Assembly: GCA_038210275.1 (NCBI GenBank)
Contig: JBBQWV010000016.1
Span: forward strand, 23,440 to 87,439
DNA length: 64,000 nucleotides
Source: PALSA-1296 sp038210275
GTDB lineage: Bacteria > Bacteroidota > Ignavibacteria > Palsa-1295
Direction: 5' to 3'
A program made the position numbers and the translations under genes. The notes below the pieces were generated by a model that was not told the DNA's origin, ran no database searches, and saw nothing but the letters and a program-made list of their open reading frames with translations. Positions 1-9,643 of this stretch are shown in pieces (the stretch's first letter is position 1; each line of letters begins with the position of its first letter).

Positions 1-2
1 CA

Positions 3-3000
3 ACGGGAGTTCTGAGTTGGAGCAATCCAACTGTTCTTCTTAGTAATAATTACTGGACTCTTTCAGGTAATTCCGGAACGACAGCATATAACGGCGCAAC
101 AGGCAACTTCTTAGGTACAACGGATGCACAGCCGTTAGTTCTTGCAACAACGTTTACTGCAACACCGCAGCCGATAGAGTTCTTTGCGAATAATTTGGAG
201 AAGATGCGCATTGCTGCAAACGGCAATGTCGGAATCGGTCAGACAAATCCGTCTCAGCTTCTTGAACTTAAAAATGGTAATCTGTTATTTTCAAATACTA
301 CTGGCACTGCGGATCAGTTACAACTTCAAGGTACGGCGGCAGGTATAACGACTTTCGCTGCAGGCGCACAAGGAGCAACGAATCTTAATTACACACTTCC
401 GATCCTAACTCCGGCGGCAAGTTCATTGCTCTACTCATCCGGCGGTGCAGCAAGTAATTTATCGTGGTCGAATACCGGAACGGCGGGACAAATTTTAACA
501 ATCACAGGCGGAATACCTTCGTGGCAGAATTCAAATACTCTGACAGGTTTTGTGCTCTATGATGTGACTACTCCTCAGAATGCATCTGTAACACGCACTG
601 ATAATTTATTTAATATTGCCTATGGTGCAGGCGGCAATGATGCGAATGCTGCGGGTGCAGTAATAACTTCTGTCGGCGGAGCCACGAATAGAAATGCAAC
701 AGGTCTTTCTGTGACAACAACTGCAACCGGCACCGGTACCTCGACAGGATTGAATATAACTACTGGTGGTGGTACAACAAATTATGCTGCAACATTCAGC
801 GGCGGCAATGTTGGAATCGGTCAGGTTGCACCGACGCAATTGCTTGAAGTCAAGAATGGTAATCTTCTACTTTCAAATTCCGCGACTGCCGATCAGTTGC
901 AATTTCAAGGTACAAGTACTGGCCTGAGCACATTCGCAGCCGGAGTGCAAGGAGCGAATACTTTTAACTACACGTTGCCGATCACTACGCCATCAGCAAA
1001 TCAAGTCTTGACCGCGACGGCAGTTTCCGGTGCAGGTCCTTTTGCAGTGACATTGGGGTGGCAAAATGCTTCAGGCTCATTTGTGAACTACAATACAGCC
1101 ACAGTACAAAATTCTGCAGTTATCACATCACCGAATTATCTCTTTAATGCAGCCTACGCCGCAAGTGCCACAGCAAATAATGCACTTGGCGGAGTGATTA
1201 CATCTGCAAGCGGAACGTCGGCTGCAACAAATGCAACGGGTCTTGCTGTGACCGCGACTGCAAATGGAGCAGGTACCTCAACAGCATTGAATGTTACGGC
1301 AGGTGGTGGTACAACAAATTATGCTGCATTATTTAATGGCGGAAATGTTGGAATTGGTCAAGCCACTCCATCGCAATTACTTGAAGTGCGAAACGGAAAT
1401 CTTTTGCTTTCAAACTCAGGTTCAGCCGATCAGTTACAATTCCAAGGGACAAGCACAGGAATAACGACATTGCAAGCAGGTGCTCAGGGAGTAACAAGTC
1501 TTAATTATACACTTCCGATCACTGCGCCGGCTGCAAGTTCATTATTATATTCATCAGGTGGAGCGGCAAGTAATTTATCCTGGTCGAATACAGGAAGCAA
1601 TGGTCAGATCCTGACAATTACGGCAGGAGTACCTTCTTGGCAGAATGCTTCGGCTCTCAACGGATCGTTCGTTCAATATGATGTTACCTCAGCGCAAAAT
1701 GGATCAGCGACACGTACGGATAATCTTTTTAATGTTGCGTATGCTGCAGGTGCAAGTGATGTGAATGCGGCAGGCGCAGTAATAACTTCTGTCGGCGGAG
1801 CCACGAATAGAAATGCAACAGGTCTTTCCGTGACAACAACTGCAACCGGCACCGGTACCTCGACAGGATTGAATGTAACTGCAGGTGGTGGCGGAACAAA
1901 TTATTCCGCATTATTTAATGGTGGTAATGTGGGTATCGGACAAGCAACGCCAACACAATTGCTTGAAGTCAAGAATGGTAATCTTCTACTTTCAAATTCC
2001 GCGACTGCCGATCAGTTACAATTCCAGGGTACGAGTACTGGCTTAAGCACTTTCCAAGCCGGTGTTCAGGGTGCAAATACATTTAATTACACGCTACCAA
2101 TTACGACTCCGACTGTAAATCAAGTTCTTACTGCAAGTGCAGTCAGCGGTGCAGGTCCTTTTGCCGTTACTCTTTCCTGGGCAGCTGCAGCGGCGGCAGG
2201 ATCGTATGTTAATTATAACACTGCTTCGATTCAAAATACCGCTGTTATTACTTCTCCAAATTACTTATTTAATGTAGCCTACGCCGCAAGTGCCACAGCA
2301 AATAATGCACTTGGTGGAGTGATTACTGCTGCAAGCGGAACATCTGCGGCAACAAATGCGACCGGACTTGCAGTTACTGCAACAGCAAACGGAGCGGGCA
2401 CTTCAACAGGTCTGAATGTCACAGCCAGTGGTGGAACAACAAATTATGCTGCATTATTTAATGGTGGTAGAGTAGGTATCGGCAATGCAACACCGACGCA
2501 ATTACTTGAAGTCAAGAGTGGTAATCTTTTACTCTCGAATGCAGGTGCGGCTGATCAGTTGCAATTTCAAGGAACAAGCACCGGAATATCCACATTCCAA
2601 GCAGGAGCGCAGGGAGCAACAAATATAAATTACACTCTTCCTCTTGCTGCTCCTGTTGCCAATAATTATGTACTCACTGCAACGACGGGTGGCGTGATGA
2701 GTTGGACAGACCCAGCAGCACTTCCTCCGAATGATTGGCATTTAACAGGTAATAGTGCTACGACAGCTTATAACGGAGCTACAGGTAATTTCATTGGTAC
2801 GACGGATGCACAACCATTTGTCTTAGGTACAACATTTACGACAACATCTCAACCGATCGAATTTTTTACGAACAACACGGAGAAGATGCGTTTGCTGCCA
2901 TCGGGTAATCTTGGTATCGGACAGACAAATCCAACACAGCTTCTTGAAGTCCGCAATGGTAATTTACTTCTCTCGAATTCAGCGACTGCCGATCAGTTAC

Positions 3001-6000
3001 AATTCCAAGGTACGAGTACAGGGCTGAGTACTTTCGCAGCAGGAGTTCAGGGAGCGAATACTTTTAATTACACACTGCCGATCACAACACCGACTGTAAA
3101 TCAAGTTCTCACAGCAAGTGCAGTCAGCGGTGCAGGACCTTTTGCCGTTACTCTTTCCTGGGCAGCTGCAGCGGCGGCAGGATCGTATGTAAATTATAAT
3201 ACTGCTTCTGTACAGAATACCGCTGTTATTACTTCTCCAAATTACTTATTTGATGTTGCTTACGCAGCAAGTGCTACGGCTAATAATGCACTCGGTGCGA
3301 TCATCAGTTCTTCAAGCGGTACATCTGCGGCAACCAATGCAACGGGTCTTGCTGTCACTGCAACAGCAAATGGAGCAGGCACTTCAACCGGTTTAAATGT
3401 TACTGCCGGTGGTGGTACAACAAATTACGCAGCATTGTTCAATGGCGGTAGAGTAGGTATTGGAAATGCCGCCCCGGCGACCGGGCTCGATCTTTCCTCT
3501 GATTTTGCAACACGTGAATTGAATTATGCAACTGCAATGCCTGCTTCAAGCAATGACGTGAATTTTGACGCATCAGGAAATCTGATAAGTCTTGTACGTA
3601 TTGCAAATGCTGCTGCACCATTTACTATAACCGGTTTTGCCGGAGGGCGGAACGGTAAGATGTTAACGGTATATAATGCTACGGGTCAGGCATTGTCTAT
3701 TGCAAATCAAAGCGCATCGAGTGTAGCCGCAAATAGAGTTATTACCGGAACGGCCGCAAACGTTGTCCTTCAATCTGGAAGTAGTGTTGATTTTAAATAC
3801 AGCCCGACTGATGCTCGCTGGTTCATCGCTTCACTGAATGACCTCAGTCAGCTGCCCGGTATGTTTGTAAATTACAATACTGCAACTGCTCAGAATACGG
3901 CAGTAATAACTTCTGCAAATTATCTTTACAATATTGCTTATGCTGCAAGTGCTACAACCAATAATGCACTTGGGGCTTTAATTACTTCGGCAAGTGGCAC
4001 CTCCGGTGCTACAAATGCAACGGGACTTGGTATTGTTTCTACAGCAAATGGAGCAGGAACATCCACCGGTTTGAATGTAAATGTGAGTGGCGGCACGACG
4101 AACTATGCAGCATTATTCAATGGTGGTAATGTCGGAATAGGGCAAACCGCTCCAACACAGTTGCTTGAAGTCAAGAACGGTAATTTACTTCTTTCAAATT
4201 CCGCAACTGCTGATCAATTACAATTCCAAGGAACAAGTACTGGTTTAAGCACTTTCCAAGCCGGTGTACAGGGAGCGAATACTTTTAATTACACACTGCC
4301 GATCACAACGCCGACTGTAAATCAAGTTCTCACAGCAAGTGCAGTCAGCGGAGCGAGTCCTTATGCTGTAACTCTTTCATGGGCAGCAGCAGGTGGAGGA
4401 TCATTCGTTAATTATAATACTGCTGCGGTTCAGAACAGCGCAATTATTACTTCTCCTAATTATCTGTTTAATGTTGCCTATGCTGCAAGTGCAACAACGA
4501 ATAATGCGTTAGGCGGAGTCATCAGTTCAGTCGGTGGAACATCAGGAAATACAAATGCGACAGGTCTTGCTATTACTGCAACAGCCCATAGTACCGGAAC
4601 ATCTACAGGATTGAATGTTAACGCTAGTGGTGGTACAAATAATTATGCAGCACTCTTCCAAAGTGGTAGGGTTGCCATCGGTAATGCAGCACCTGCGACA
4701 GGACTTGATCTCAGTTCTGATTTTGCAACTCGTGAATATAATTATGCTACCTCACTTGTTGGTACAAAAAATGATGTAAACTTTGACGGCGCAAATAATT
4801 CGATCAGCTTTGTTCGCCTTGCTACAGCATCAGGTGGATTTACTTTGACAGGTTTCACCGGTGGTCAAAACGGAAAACGACTAACGATCTATAACGGAAC
4901 TGCGCAAACGATGACGATTGCCAATCAAAGTGCAAGCAGTGTTGCTGCGAATAGGATCATCACAGGAACACAGGTGAATATTCCTATTCCAACGGGCGGA
5001 TCTTGCGACATGGTTTATAGCACAACAGAATCACGCTGGATTATAAGTTCGACAAGCGGAGTATCAGGATGGCTCTATACCGGCAACAGCGGATTAACCG
5101 ACAACGTTAATAACTATCATGGCACATTAGACGATATACCGATTCGATTCGTTGCAGGCGCTTCCGGCGCTCCGAGTACAAAGATGTTGCTTGATATTAA
5201 TGGCAACTTGTTATTCGGACCGAATTCCGGAGCAACAAGCTTCCCTGCAGGAACGGCAGGTCGTTTAGCATTTGGTGATAATCTCAATACAGTCCGATTA
5301 GGAAGCGTACCCACATTCGGAACGCGTATATTTAATATGATAGATCAAAGTGCTGTACTTCGCGTGTGGCGTTTCAATAGCAATGCTGGTGGTACTGATC
5401 CAGCGATTGAATTGATTGGCGGTACGAATGACGACCAAGGCAATTCTGCCAATCATTGGTGGGACGTTTATGCAACAGGTACTCCCGGTGTTGCTGGAAC
5501 CGGAACCGGTGGAGGTTACGGTGAGCATATGGCATTCCGTCGTCGTACCGGTGCACATGATTCTGAGTATCTGAGTGTTTTCGCAGGGGGCAATATTGGA
5601 ATCGGTAATAATGGAGTGAATGGTGTCGCAACTCCGGATACTCGATTGGTCGTAAGACAAGTTGACGGTGCAACAAGCACTATTTCAAATCTTGTATCTT
5701 TGTATCACTCTTCCAGCGCGGGAAATGGCATTACCAGTGGTTTTGGATCAGGACTTGTTTTTAAAGCGGAGGATACAACGGTAGATAATCAGGAAATGGC
5801 ACGAATTGCAGCTATTTGGACAAACACCGTTGATGCGAGTCGCACAGGAGCGTTGACTTTCTCCACTGTGAATAACGGTCTTGCCGAAGCTGAAAGAGTC
5901 CGTATTTCGGGTGTTGGGTATGTTGGTGTTGGAACTACCACACCTGCCGTCAGCATGGACATCAATGGAGCGCTGGCAACGGAGGCGACAAATATTGCTC

Positions 6001-6764
6001 TCTCGAATGGTACAAATAATAACTTAGCACTAACGAATCAATCTTTTGCACGAATTACTGGACCAACAGCAGCATTTACTGTTACCGGTGTTGCAGGTGG
6101 TGTGGATGGACAGATACTGAGGATTGAAAATACTACTGCTCAGAATATGACGATCTCTCATAGTAGCGCTTCATCCACCGCAGGTAACCGTATTTATTCT
6201 CCAAGTGGATCCGATGTCGTTCTCAAAGGACAGAATTCTTCAGCTGAGTTGATCTACGATGCGACCAATACGCAATGGGTTTTGACAAACTCGAATTCAA
6301 ACCAGATTACCGGTCCTATCGGCTCTATTGCGTATATGACAAAAGCAGCAGATCAGAGTGTGACCAATTCGGCAGTGCTTGCTAATGACGCAGATATTTC
6401 ATTCTCAACCAATCCGAATGAAACATGGGAGATTCATGGTGAACTTCATGCAGATAATACTGTAGCAAACTCGAATATCAAGATTGCATTTACTATACCC
6501 GCTGGTTCCACAATGAAAATTTATTATACCGGCATCCAAGATGGAGGAGTCTCAGCTGGTGCATCAATCCTCACTGCCTCTGGTGTTGCAAAAACTATTA
6601 CGATTGCTGCAGGTGCTGTTTCGACTTATATCCAACTTCATGGAATTGTCAGGAATGGCGGAACTGGTGGCACAGTGCAACTCAAATGGGCACAAGGAAC
6701 TGCTAATGCCCAGTCAACCATCCTTCGTCAGGATTCTTTCATCAAAGCAGTGCGCGTGAACTAA
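3..6764 (+). CDS. Giant repetitive tail-fibre-like surface protein, 5' end beyond window
   Basis: The frame is open from the left edge, so the start codon lies outside the window. The TTG at 195 is not the start: codons 3-194 are in frame and encode a module that recurs inside the protein around 2730-2890. At least 2253 residues are visible. The protein is Ala/Thr/Asn/Gly/Ser-rich and nearly free of Lys and Cys. It is built from modules of about 540-580 bp, each opening with a (N/R)VGIG-x-(T/A)xPxQLLEV motif (near 228, 808, 1347, 1928, 2471, 2910, 3452, 4130, 4669 and 5597). The GNVGIG...P...LLEV pattern is typical of bacterial tail-fibre-like surface proteins, often with an S74 chaperone at the C-terminus. 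Here there is no S74 and no T9SS domain. The last 140 residues look like a jelly-roll-type cap ending in RVN. Function is probably extracellular or adhesive. No signal peptide is visible because the N-terminus is missing. Confidence 0.8.
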   Translation, partial: TGVLSWSNPTVLLSNNYWTLSGNSGTTAYNGATGNFLGTTDAQPLVLATTFTATPQPIEFFANNLEKMRIAANGNVGIGQTNPSQLLELKNGNLLFSNTTGTADQLQLQGTAAGITTFAAGAQGATNLNYTLPILTPAASSLLYSSGGAASNLSWSNTGTAGQILTITGGIPSWQNSNTLTGFVLYDVTTPQNASVTRTDNLFNIAYGAGGNDANAAGAVITSVGGATNRNATGLSVTTTATGTGTSTGLNITTGGGTTNYAATFSGGNVGIGQVAPTQLLEVKNGNLLLSNSATADQLQFQGTSTGLSTFAAGVQGANTFNYTLPITTPSANQVLTATAVSGAGPFAVTLGWQNASGSFVNYNTATVQNSAVITSPNYLFNAAYAASATANNALGGVITSASGTSAATNATGLAVTATANGAGTSTALNVTAGGGTTNYAALFNGGNVGIGQATPSQLLEVRNGNLLLSNSGSADQLQFQGTSTGITTLQAGAQGVTSLNYTLPITAPAASSLLYSSGGAASNLSWSNTGSNGQILTITAGVPSWQNASALNGSFVQYDVTSAQNGSATRTDNLFNVAYAAGASDVNAAGAVITSVGGATNRNATGLSVTTTATGTGTSTGLNVTAGGGGTNYSALFNGGNVGIGQATPTQLLEVKNGNLLLSNSATADQLQFQGTSTGLSTFQAGVQGANTFNYTLPITTPTVNQVLTASAVSGAGPFAVTLSWAAAAAAGSYVNYNTASIQNTAVITSPNYLFNVAYAASATANNALGGVITAASGTSAATNATGLAVTATANGAGTSTGLNVTASGGTTNYAALFNGGRVGIGNATPTQLLEVKSGNLLLSNAGAADQLQFQGTSTGISTFQAGAQGATNINYTLPLAAPVANNYVLTATTGGVMSWTDPAALPPNDWHLTGNSATTAYNGATGNFIGTTDAQPFVLGTTFTTTSQPIEFFTNNTEKMRLLPSGNLGIGQTNPTQLLEVRNGNLLLSNSATADQLQFQGTSTGLSTFAAGVQGANTFNYTLPITTPTVNQVLTASAVSGAGPFAVTLSWAAAAAAGSYVNYNTASVQNTAVITSPNYLFDVAYAASATANNALGAIISSSSGTSAATNATGLAVTATANGAGTSTGLNVTAGGGTTNYAALFNGGRVGIGNAAPATGLDLSSDFATRELNYATAMPASSNDVNFDASGNLISLVRIANAAAPFTITGFAGGRNGKMLTVYNATGQALSIANQSASSVAANRVITGTAANVVLQSGSSVDFKYSPTDARWFIASLNDLSQLPGMFVNYNTATAQNTAVITSANYLYNIAYAASATTNNALGALITSASGTSGATNATGLGIVSTANGAGTSTGLNVNVSGGTTNYAALFNGGNVGIGQTAPTQLLEVKNGNLLLSNSATADQLQFQGTSTGLSTFQAGVQGANTFNYTLPITTPTVNQVLTASAVSGASPYAVTLSWAAAGGGSFVNYNTAAVQNSAIITSPNYLFNVAYAASATTNNALGGVISSVGGTSGNTNATGLAITATAHSTGTSTGLNVNASGGTNNYAALFQSGRVAIGNAAPATGLDLSSDFATREYNYATSLVGTKNDVNFDGANNSISFVRLATASGGFTLTGFTGGQNGKRLTIYNGTAQTMTIANQSASSVAANRIITGTQVNIPIPTGGSCDMVYSTTESRWIISSTSGVSGWLYTGNSGLTDNVNNYHGTLDDIPIRFVAGASGAPSTKMLLDINGNLLFGPNSGATSFPAGTAGRLAFGDNLNTVRLGSVPTFGTRIFNMIDQSAVLRVWRFNSNAGGTDPAIELIGGTNDDQGNSANHWWDVYATGTPGVAGTGTGGGYGEHMAFRRRTGAHDSEYLSVFAGGNIGIGNNGVNGVATPDTRLVVRQVDGATSTISNLVSLYHSSSAGNGITSGFGSGLVFKAEDTTVDNQEMARIAAIWTNTVDASRTGALTFSTVNNGLAEAERVRISGVGYVGVGTTTPAVSMDINGALATEATNIALSNGTNNNLALTNQSFARITGPTAAFTVTGVAGGVDGQILRIENTTAQNMTISHSSASSTAGNRIYSPSGSDVVLKGQNSSAELIYDATNTQWVLTNSNSNQITGPIGSIAYMTKAADQSVTNSAVLANDADISFSTNPNETWEIHGELHADNTVANSNIKIAFTIPAGSTMKIYYTGIQDGGVSAGASILTASGVAKTITIAAGAVSTYIQLHGIVRNGGTGGTVQLKWAQGTANAQSTILRQDSFIKAVRVN

Positions 6765-6866
6765 TTAGTGAAGGTCGTCTTAGGTCAAAAACTCTGCTCT
6801 TGATAGGACTTACGTCGAATTCTCCGTATATTCGTCTTACGGATAATTGTCAAATCTGAAGTCACT

Positions 6867-7556
6867 ATGGAATTATTATTTGAAGGCGATCATCACGATC
6901 ACCCCTATGAGCACGGGACGATATTTTGTGTTGGCAGAAATTACGTAGAGCATATTCGAGAACTCGGCAGTGAAGTACCGAAAGATCCTGTCATATTCGT
7001 CAAGCCGGATTGTGCGCTGCGGCACGGATCGTATAACATTGCCGAGTATCCGCCGCAATCGCAGGAGCTTGAATTCGAAGGCGAACTTGTTCTGCTTCTT
7101 CGTGGAGGAGGACGAGACATACCGGCATTTAGTACCGCTGATATTATTGCAGGGTACGGAATAGGTTTGGACCTGACGTTGCGTGATTTACAGAATGAAT
7201 TTAAAAAGAAGGGATTGCCCTGGACGCTTTCCAAAGGCTTTGATGGCTCGGCACAGATAAGTCATTTTCTTCCCTTCGAAGCAGCGCCGCCATTTGAAGA
7301 ACTGGGCTTTTCACTATATATAAATGGTGAACTCAGGCAGAGAGCAACAACGAACCAGATGATCTTTTCGCCGGAGATGATGGTAAGTTTTCTTTCTCGG
7401 ACTTGCTCGCTCAAAGCAGGTGATCTACTTTTTACCGGAACACCGAAAGGCTGCGGTAAACTGGCGATCGGAGATAAGATCGTGATGCAATTGCATACGC
7501 TCAATCCGAATGAGATATTGCTCGATTTTCACGTTGAAGTGATCGAGTGGAGATAG
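6867..7556 (+). CDS. Fumarylacetoacetate hydrolase (FAH) family protein
   Basis: This 229-residue protein is the length of the compact single-domain FAH family (fumarylpyruvate hydrolase/acylpyruvase, YcgM-like). The N-terminal CVGRNYVEHIRELG and IFVKPD segments match the substrate loop. ELEFEGELVLLL carries the ExE metal-binding acidic residues. GYGIGLDLTLRDLQ, KGFDGSAQISHF and the C-terminal LLFTGTPKGCG are the usual FAH signatures. Members hydrolyse acylpyruvates or decarboxylate oxaloacetate with Mg2+ in the cytoplasm. The substrate cannot be told from sequence. It is followed after 27 bp by a GT2 gene on the same strand, with no obvious functional link. Confidence 0.88.
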   Translation: MELLFEGDHHDHPYEHGTIFCVGRNYVEHIRELGSEVPKDPVIFVKPDCALRHGSYNIAEYPPQSQELEFEGELVLLLRGGGRDIPAFSTADIIAGYGIGLDLTLRDLQNEFKKKGLPWTLSKGFDGSAQISHFLPFEAAPPFEELGFSLYINGELRQRATTNQMIFSPEMMVSFLSRTCSLKAGDLLFTGTPKGCGKLAIGDKIVMQLHTLNPNEILLDFHVEVIEWR

Positions 7557-7583
7557 GGGAAATGGATGAGAGTTGAAGGATGA

Positions 7584-8708
7584 ATGGAAAAATTACAATC
7601 GTTCGAGATAGTAGTACTCGCAGCAACAGGAATATATTTTCTTGGCTTAGCGGCTTTTCTTCCGGGACTTCTCCGAGGTTTACGTCGTAAAAAAGAATTC
7701 CCATTTCAAACAACTCCTTCTGTTACCGTCCTGGTCTGCGCAAGAAACGAAGAAAAAAATCTGGATGGATGTCTTGCCTCGCTTTTGTCTCTGGACTACC
7801 CATCAGCGCTTCTCGAAATTCTGATCGTTGATGATCGCTCGACTGATGCGACAGCTCAGATGCTTGAAAGCTGGAAGAAGCAGTTTCCAAATCTTAAGAC
7901 AATTTCCACTGCGGATTTCGACGAGACGCAGCATCAAGGCAAGGTCAATGCGCTTATCAGAGGCATGGACGAAGCAAGCGGAGAGTTTGTCGTTATCACC
8001 GATGCCGATTGTGCAGTCTGTCCGAATTGGGTGCGCGAGCATTTACGATGGTATGATAACGAAACCGGAATGGTATCGAGTATTACCGTACTTGATTCGA
8101 TGAAGCCATTTGATATTGCGCAGTCGCTGGAGATGACAGAACTGTTAGGGCTTTCCATGGCGGCGATCAATTATAGTATTCCTGTCTCTGTGATCGGCAA
8201 TAATCTTTCAATTCGAAAAGCAGCATACGAGGAGATCGGTGGATACCGAAAAATTCCGTTTAGTGTGACAGAAGATGTTGCGCTTTTTCAATCAGTTTGG
8301 AATACCGAAAAATGGAAAGTCCGTTTCAAAGCCAATGACGATCTTCTTGTCCGAAGCCAGCCGCCGGGAAGTTTCAAAACGTGGTGGCGGCAGAAACATC
8401 GGTGGGTGATCGGCGGAAAAGATATTCGGGTGATGGGGAAGATCATTTTGCTACTTGGTTTTATCGGAGCGTTTACACTCATTGCTGCTCCGTTCGTTTT
8501 GCCTTTGAAATTAGCGCTGCTGGTAATTGCAGTAAAATTCTTCGGCGATTTACTTATTATTTATCCCACGCTTAGCGGGATGAAACAGATGAAGCTCATT
8601 TGGTTTTTGCCTGTGTATCAATTGTATCTTTTTTTCTTTTTGCTCTGCGTTCCGATTCTGTATCTTCAAAAAGAAGTTCGATGGAAGGGAAGAGTATATC
8701 ATACATGA
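7584..8708 (+). CDS. Membrane-associated family 2 glycosyltransferase, processive type
   Basis: A 374-residue GT2 enzyme. An N-terminal membrane segment (about residues 8-28) is followed by the GT-A domain with VLVCARNEEKNLDGC, the VDDRSTD nucleotide-sugar motif, TDADCAV (the DxD equivalent), the TEDVALF acceptor motif, and QKHRW near residue 270, which is the QxxRW motif of processive synthases. Two or three C-terminal membrane helices follow. This layout is that of hyaluronan/cellulose/poly-GlcNAc synthase-like enzymes and of many glycolipid transferases. The sugar and product cannot be assigned. A Shine-Dalgarno-like GAAGGA sits just upstream of the ATG. The stop codon overlaps the next start (ATGA). 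Confidence 0.88.
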   Translation: MEKLQSFEIVVLAATGIYFLGLAAFLPGLLRGLRRKKEFPFQTTPSVTVLVCARNEEKNLDGCLASLLSLDYPSALLEILIVDDRSTDATAQMLESWKKQFPNLKTISTADFDETQHQGKVNALIRGMDEASGEFVVITDADCAVCPNWVREHLRWYDNETGMVSSITVLDSMKPFDIAQSLEMTELLGLSMAAINYSIPVSVIGNNLSIRKAAYEEIGGYRKIPFSVTEDVALFQSVWNTEKWKVRFKANDDLLVRSQPPGSFKTWWRQKHRWVIGGKDIRVMGKIILLLGFIGAFTLIAAPFVLPLKLALLVIAVKFFGDLLIIYPTLSGMKQMKLIWFLPVYQLYLFFFLLCVPILYLQKEVRWKGRVYHT

Positions 8709-9556
8709 AAAAACTTCACACGATTTGCCTTGCTCTATTTATTCTTGTTCTTTCATCTTCGTGCATTAAGGCGCAGGGAGATTATTCTTCCTACCGTTGG
8801 AAAGATCATTGGACTCCGACGTGGATGGAAATGCGCGGCTCATTCTTAGAGCCTAATCGTTTTGCAACAGTCTATGATTTCAAACCTGGCTGGCTTCGGC
8901 TTGAGGCGGGATATGGCGGCGAGTTTGTGAGAGTTGATGCAACATCCATAGGTGTCGAAGGACTTATCTGGAGTGGCTTAAAGGCGACTTCCGGTTTTCG
9001 CTTCCCGGTCGAGACGGCAGATTATTTTTTCGGAGCTTATAGTATTTTTCCTTTGCCGATCTTTGGAAGTAACAATAAACCCTGGCGGATGCGTTTTCGG
9101 ATCGGGCATATTTCCTCGCATTATGTTGACGGATTCGATTCTATCGTCGGAGGATCAAGCAGCAGATTCAGCCGCGAATTCATCTCGCTTGAATCGCTTT
9201 TCGATGAAACAATAAAAAATAGCTTCCGCCTTTCTCTTGGAGTAAAATATGTTTTTCATCAAGTGCAGGAGTTCGAGCAAAAACTTCAATTCCCGGCAGT
9301 CCTTGATTTCATCGTATTCTATGAAGAAGGCAATCAGATCTTTGCAACTCTCAGCACTGCCGCTGGTCCTGCGCTTCCTACCTATAGCGCCGGACTTACT
9401 TTTCGGACTACAACGTCATGGGGGCGCATTGCAGATCTCTATGCCGAATATCACACAGGCAGAACCCGCTACGGTGTCGAAGGCAGTCTGAGGCAAGATG
9501 GCTACGAATTAGGAATCCGTATCGGAGCATCGAAGGAATTGGAGAAAGTTAATTAG
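8705..9556 (+). CDS. Putative outer-membrane protein, function unknown
   Basis: The ATG at 8705 overlaps the GT2 stop (ATGA) and begins a clear signal peptide (MKKLHTICLALFILVLSSS, then C and an Ala-Gln cleavage region). A longer frame from 8600 lies inside the GT2 gene and is unlikely. The Cys could also make it a lipoprotein. The mature 260 residues alternate hydrophobic and polar positions, are rich in Phe/Tyr/Gly/Arg and end in short beta-strand-like segments, as in outer-membrane barrels. A RIGHISSHYVDG segment faintly recalls DUF1207-type outer-membrane proteins, but that is only an impression. Its coupling to the GT2 gene suggests an envelope or export role. Confidence 0.6.
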   Translation: MKKLHTICLALFILVLSSSCIKAQGDYSSYRWKDHWTPTWMEMRGSFLEPNRFATVYDFKPGWLRLEAGYGGEFVRVDATSIGVEGLIWSGLKATSGFRFPVETADYFFGAYSIFPLPIFGSNNKPWRMRFRIGHISSHYVDGFDSIVGGSSSRFSREFISLESLFDETIKNSFRLSLGVKYVFHQVQEFEQKLQFPAVLDFIVFYEEGNQIFATLSTAAGPALPTYSAGLTFRTTTSWGRIADLYAEYHTGRTRYGVEGSLRQDGYELGIRIGASKELEKVN

Positions 9557-9643
9557 ATATAACTATAATTTTATTTGGAATTCTCACCGGAGTTCTCATT
9601 CAAATAATATTGTTGTAATAGCTTAGCTAAATTTTACAATAAT

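Noticed and set aside
195..197. TTG at 195 as the start of the first gene
   Set aside because: The frame is open to the left edge and codons 3-194 repeat a module found later in the same protein.
6827..6834. TATATTCG before the FAH gene as a promoter
   Set aside because: It differs from TAnnTTTG at one of the most conserved positions and has no -33 partner.
8600..8704. Upstream extension of the outer-membrane protein gene at 8705
   Set aside because: It lies inside the GT2 gene in another frame, and the signal peptide starts at the ATG at 8705.
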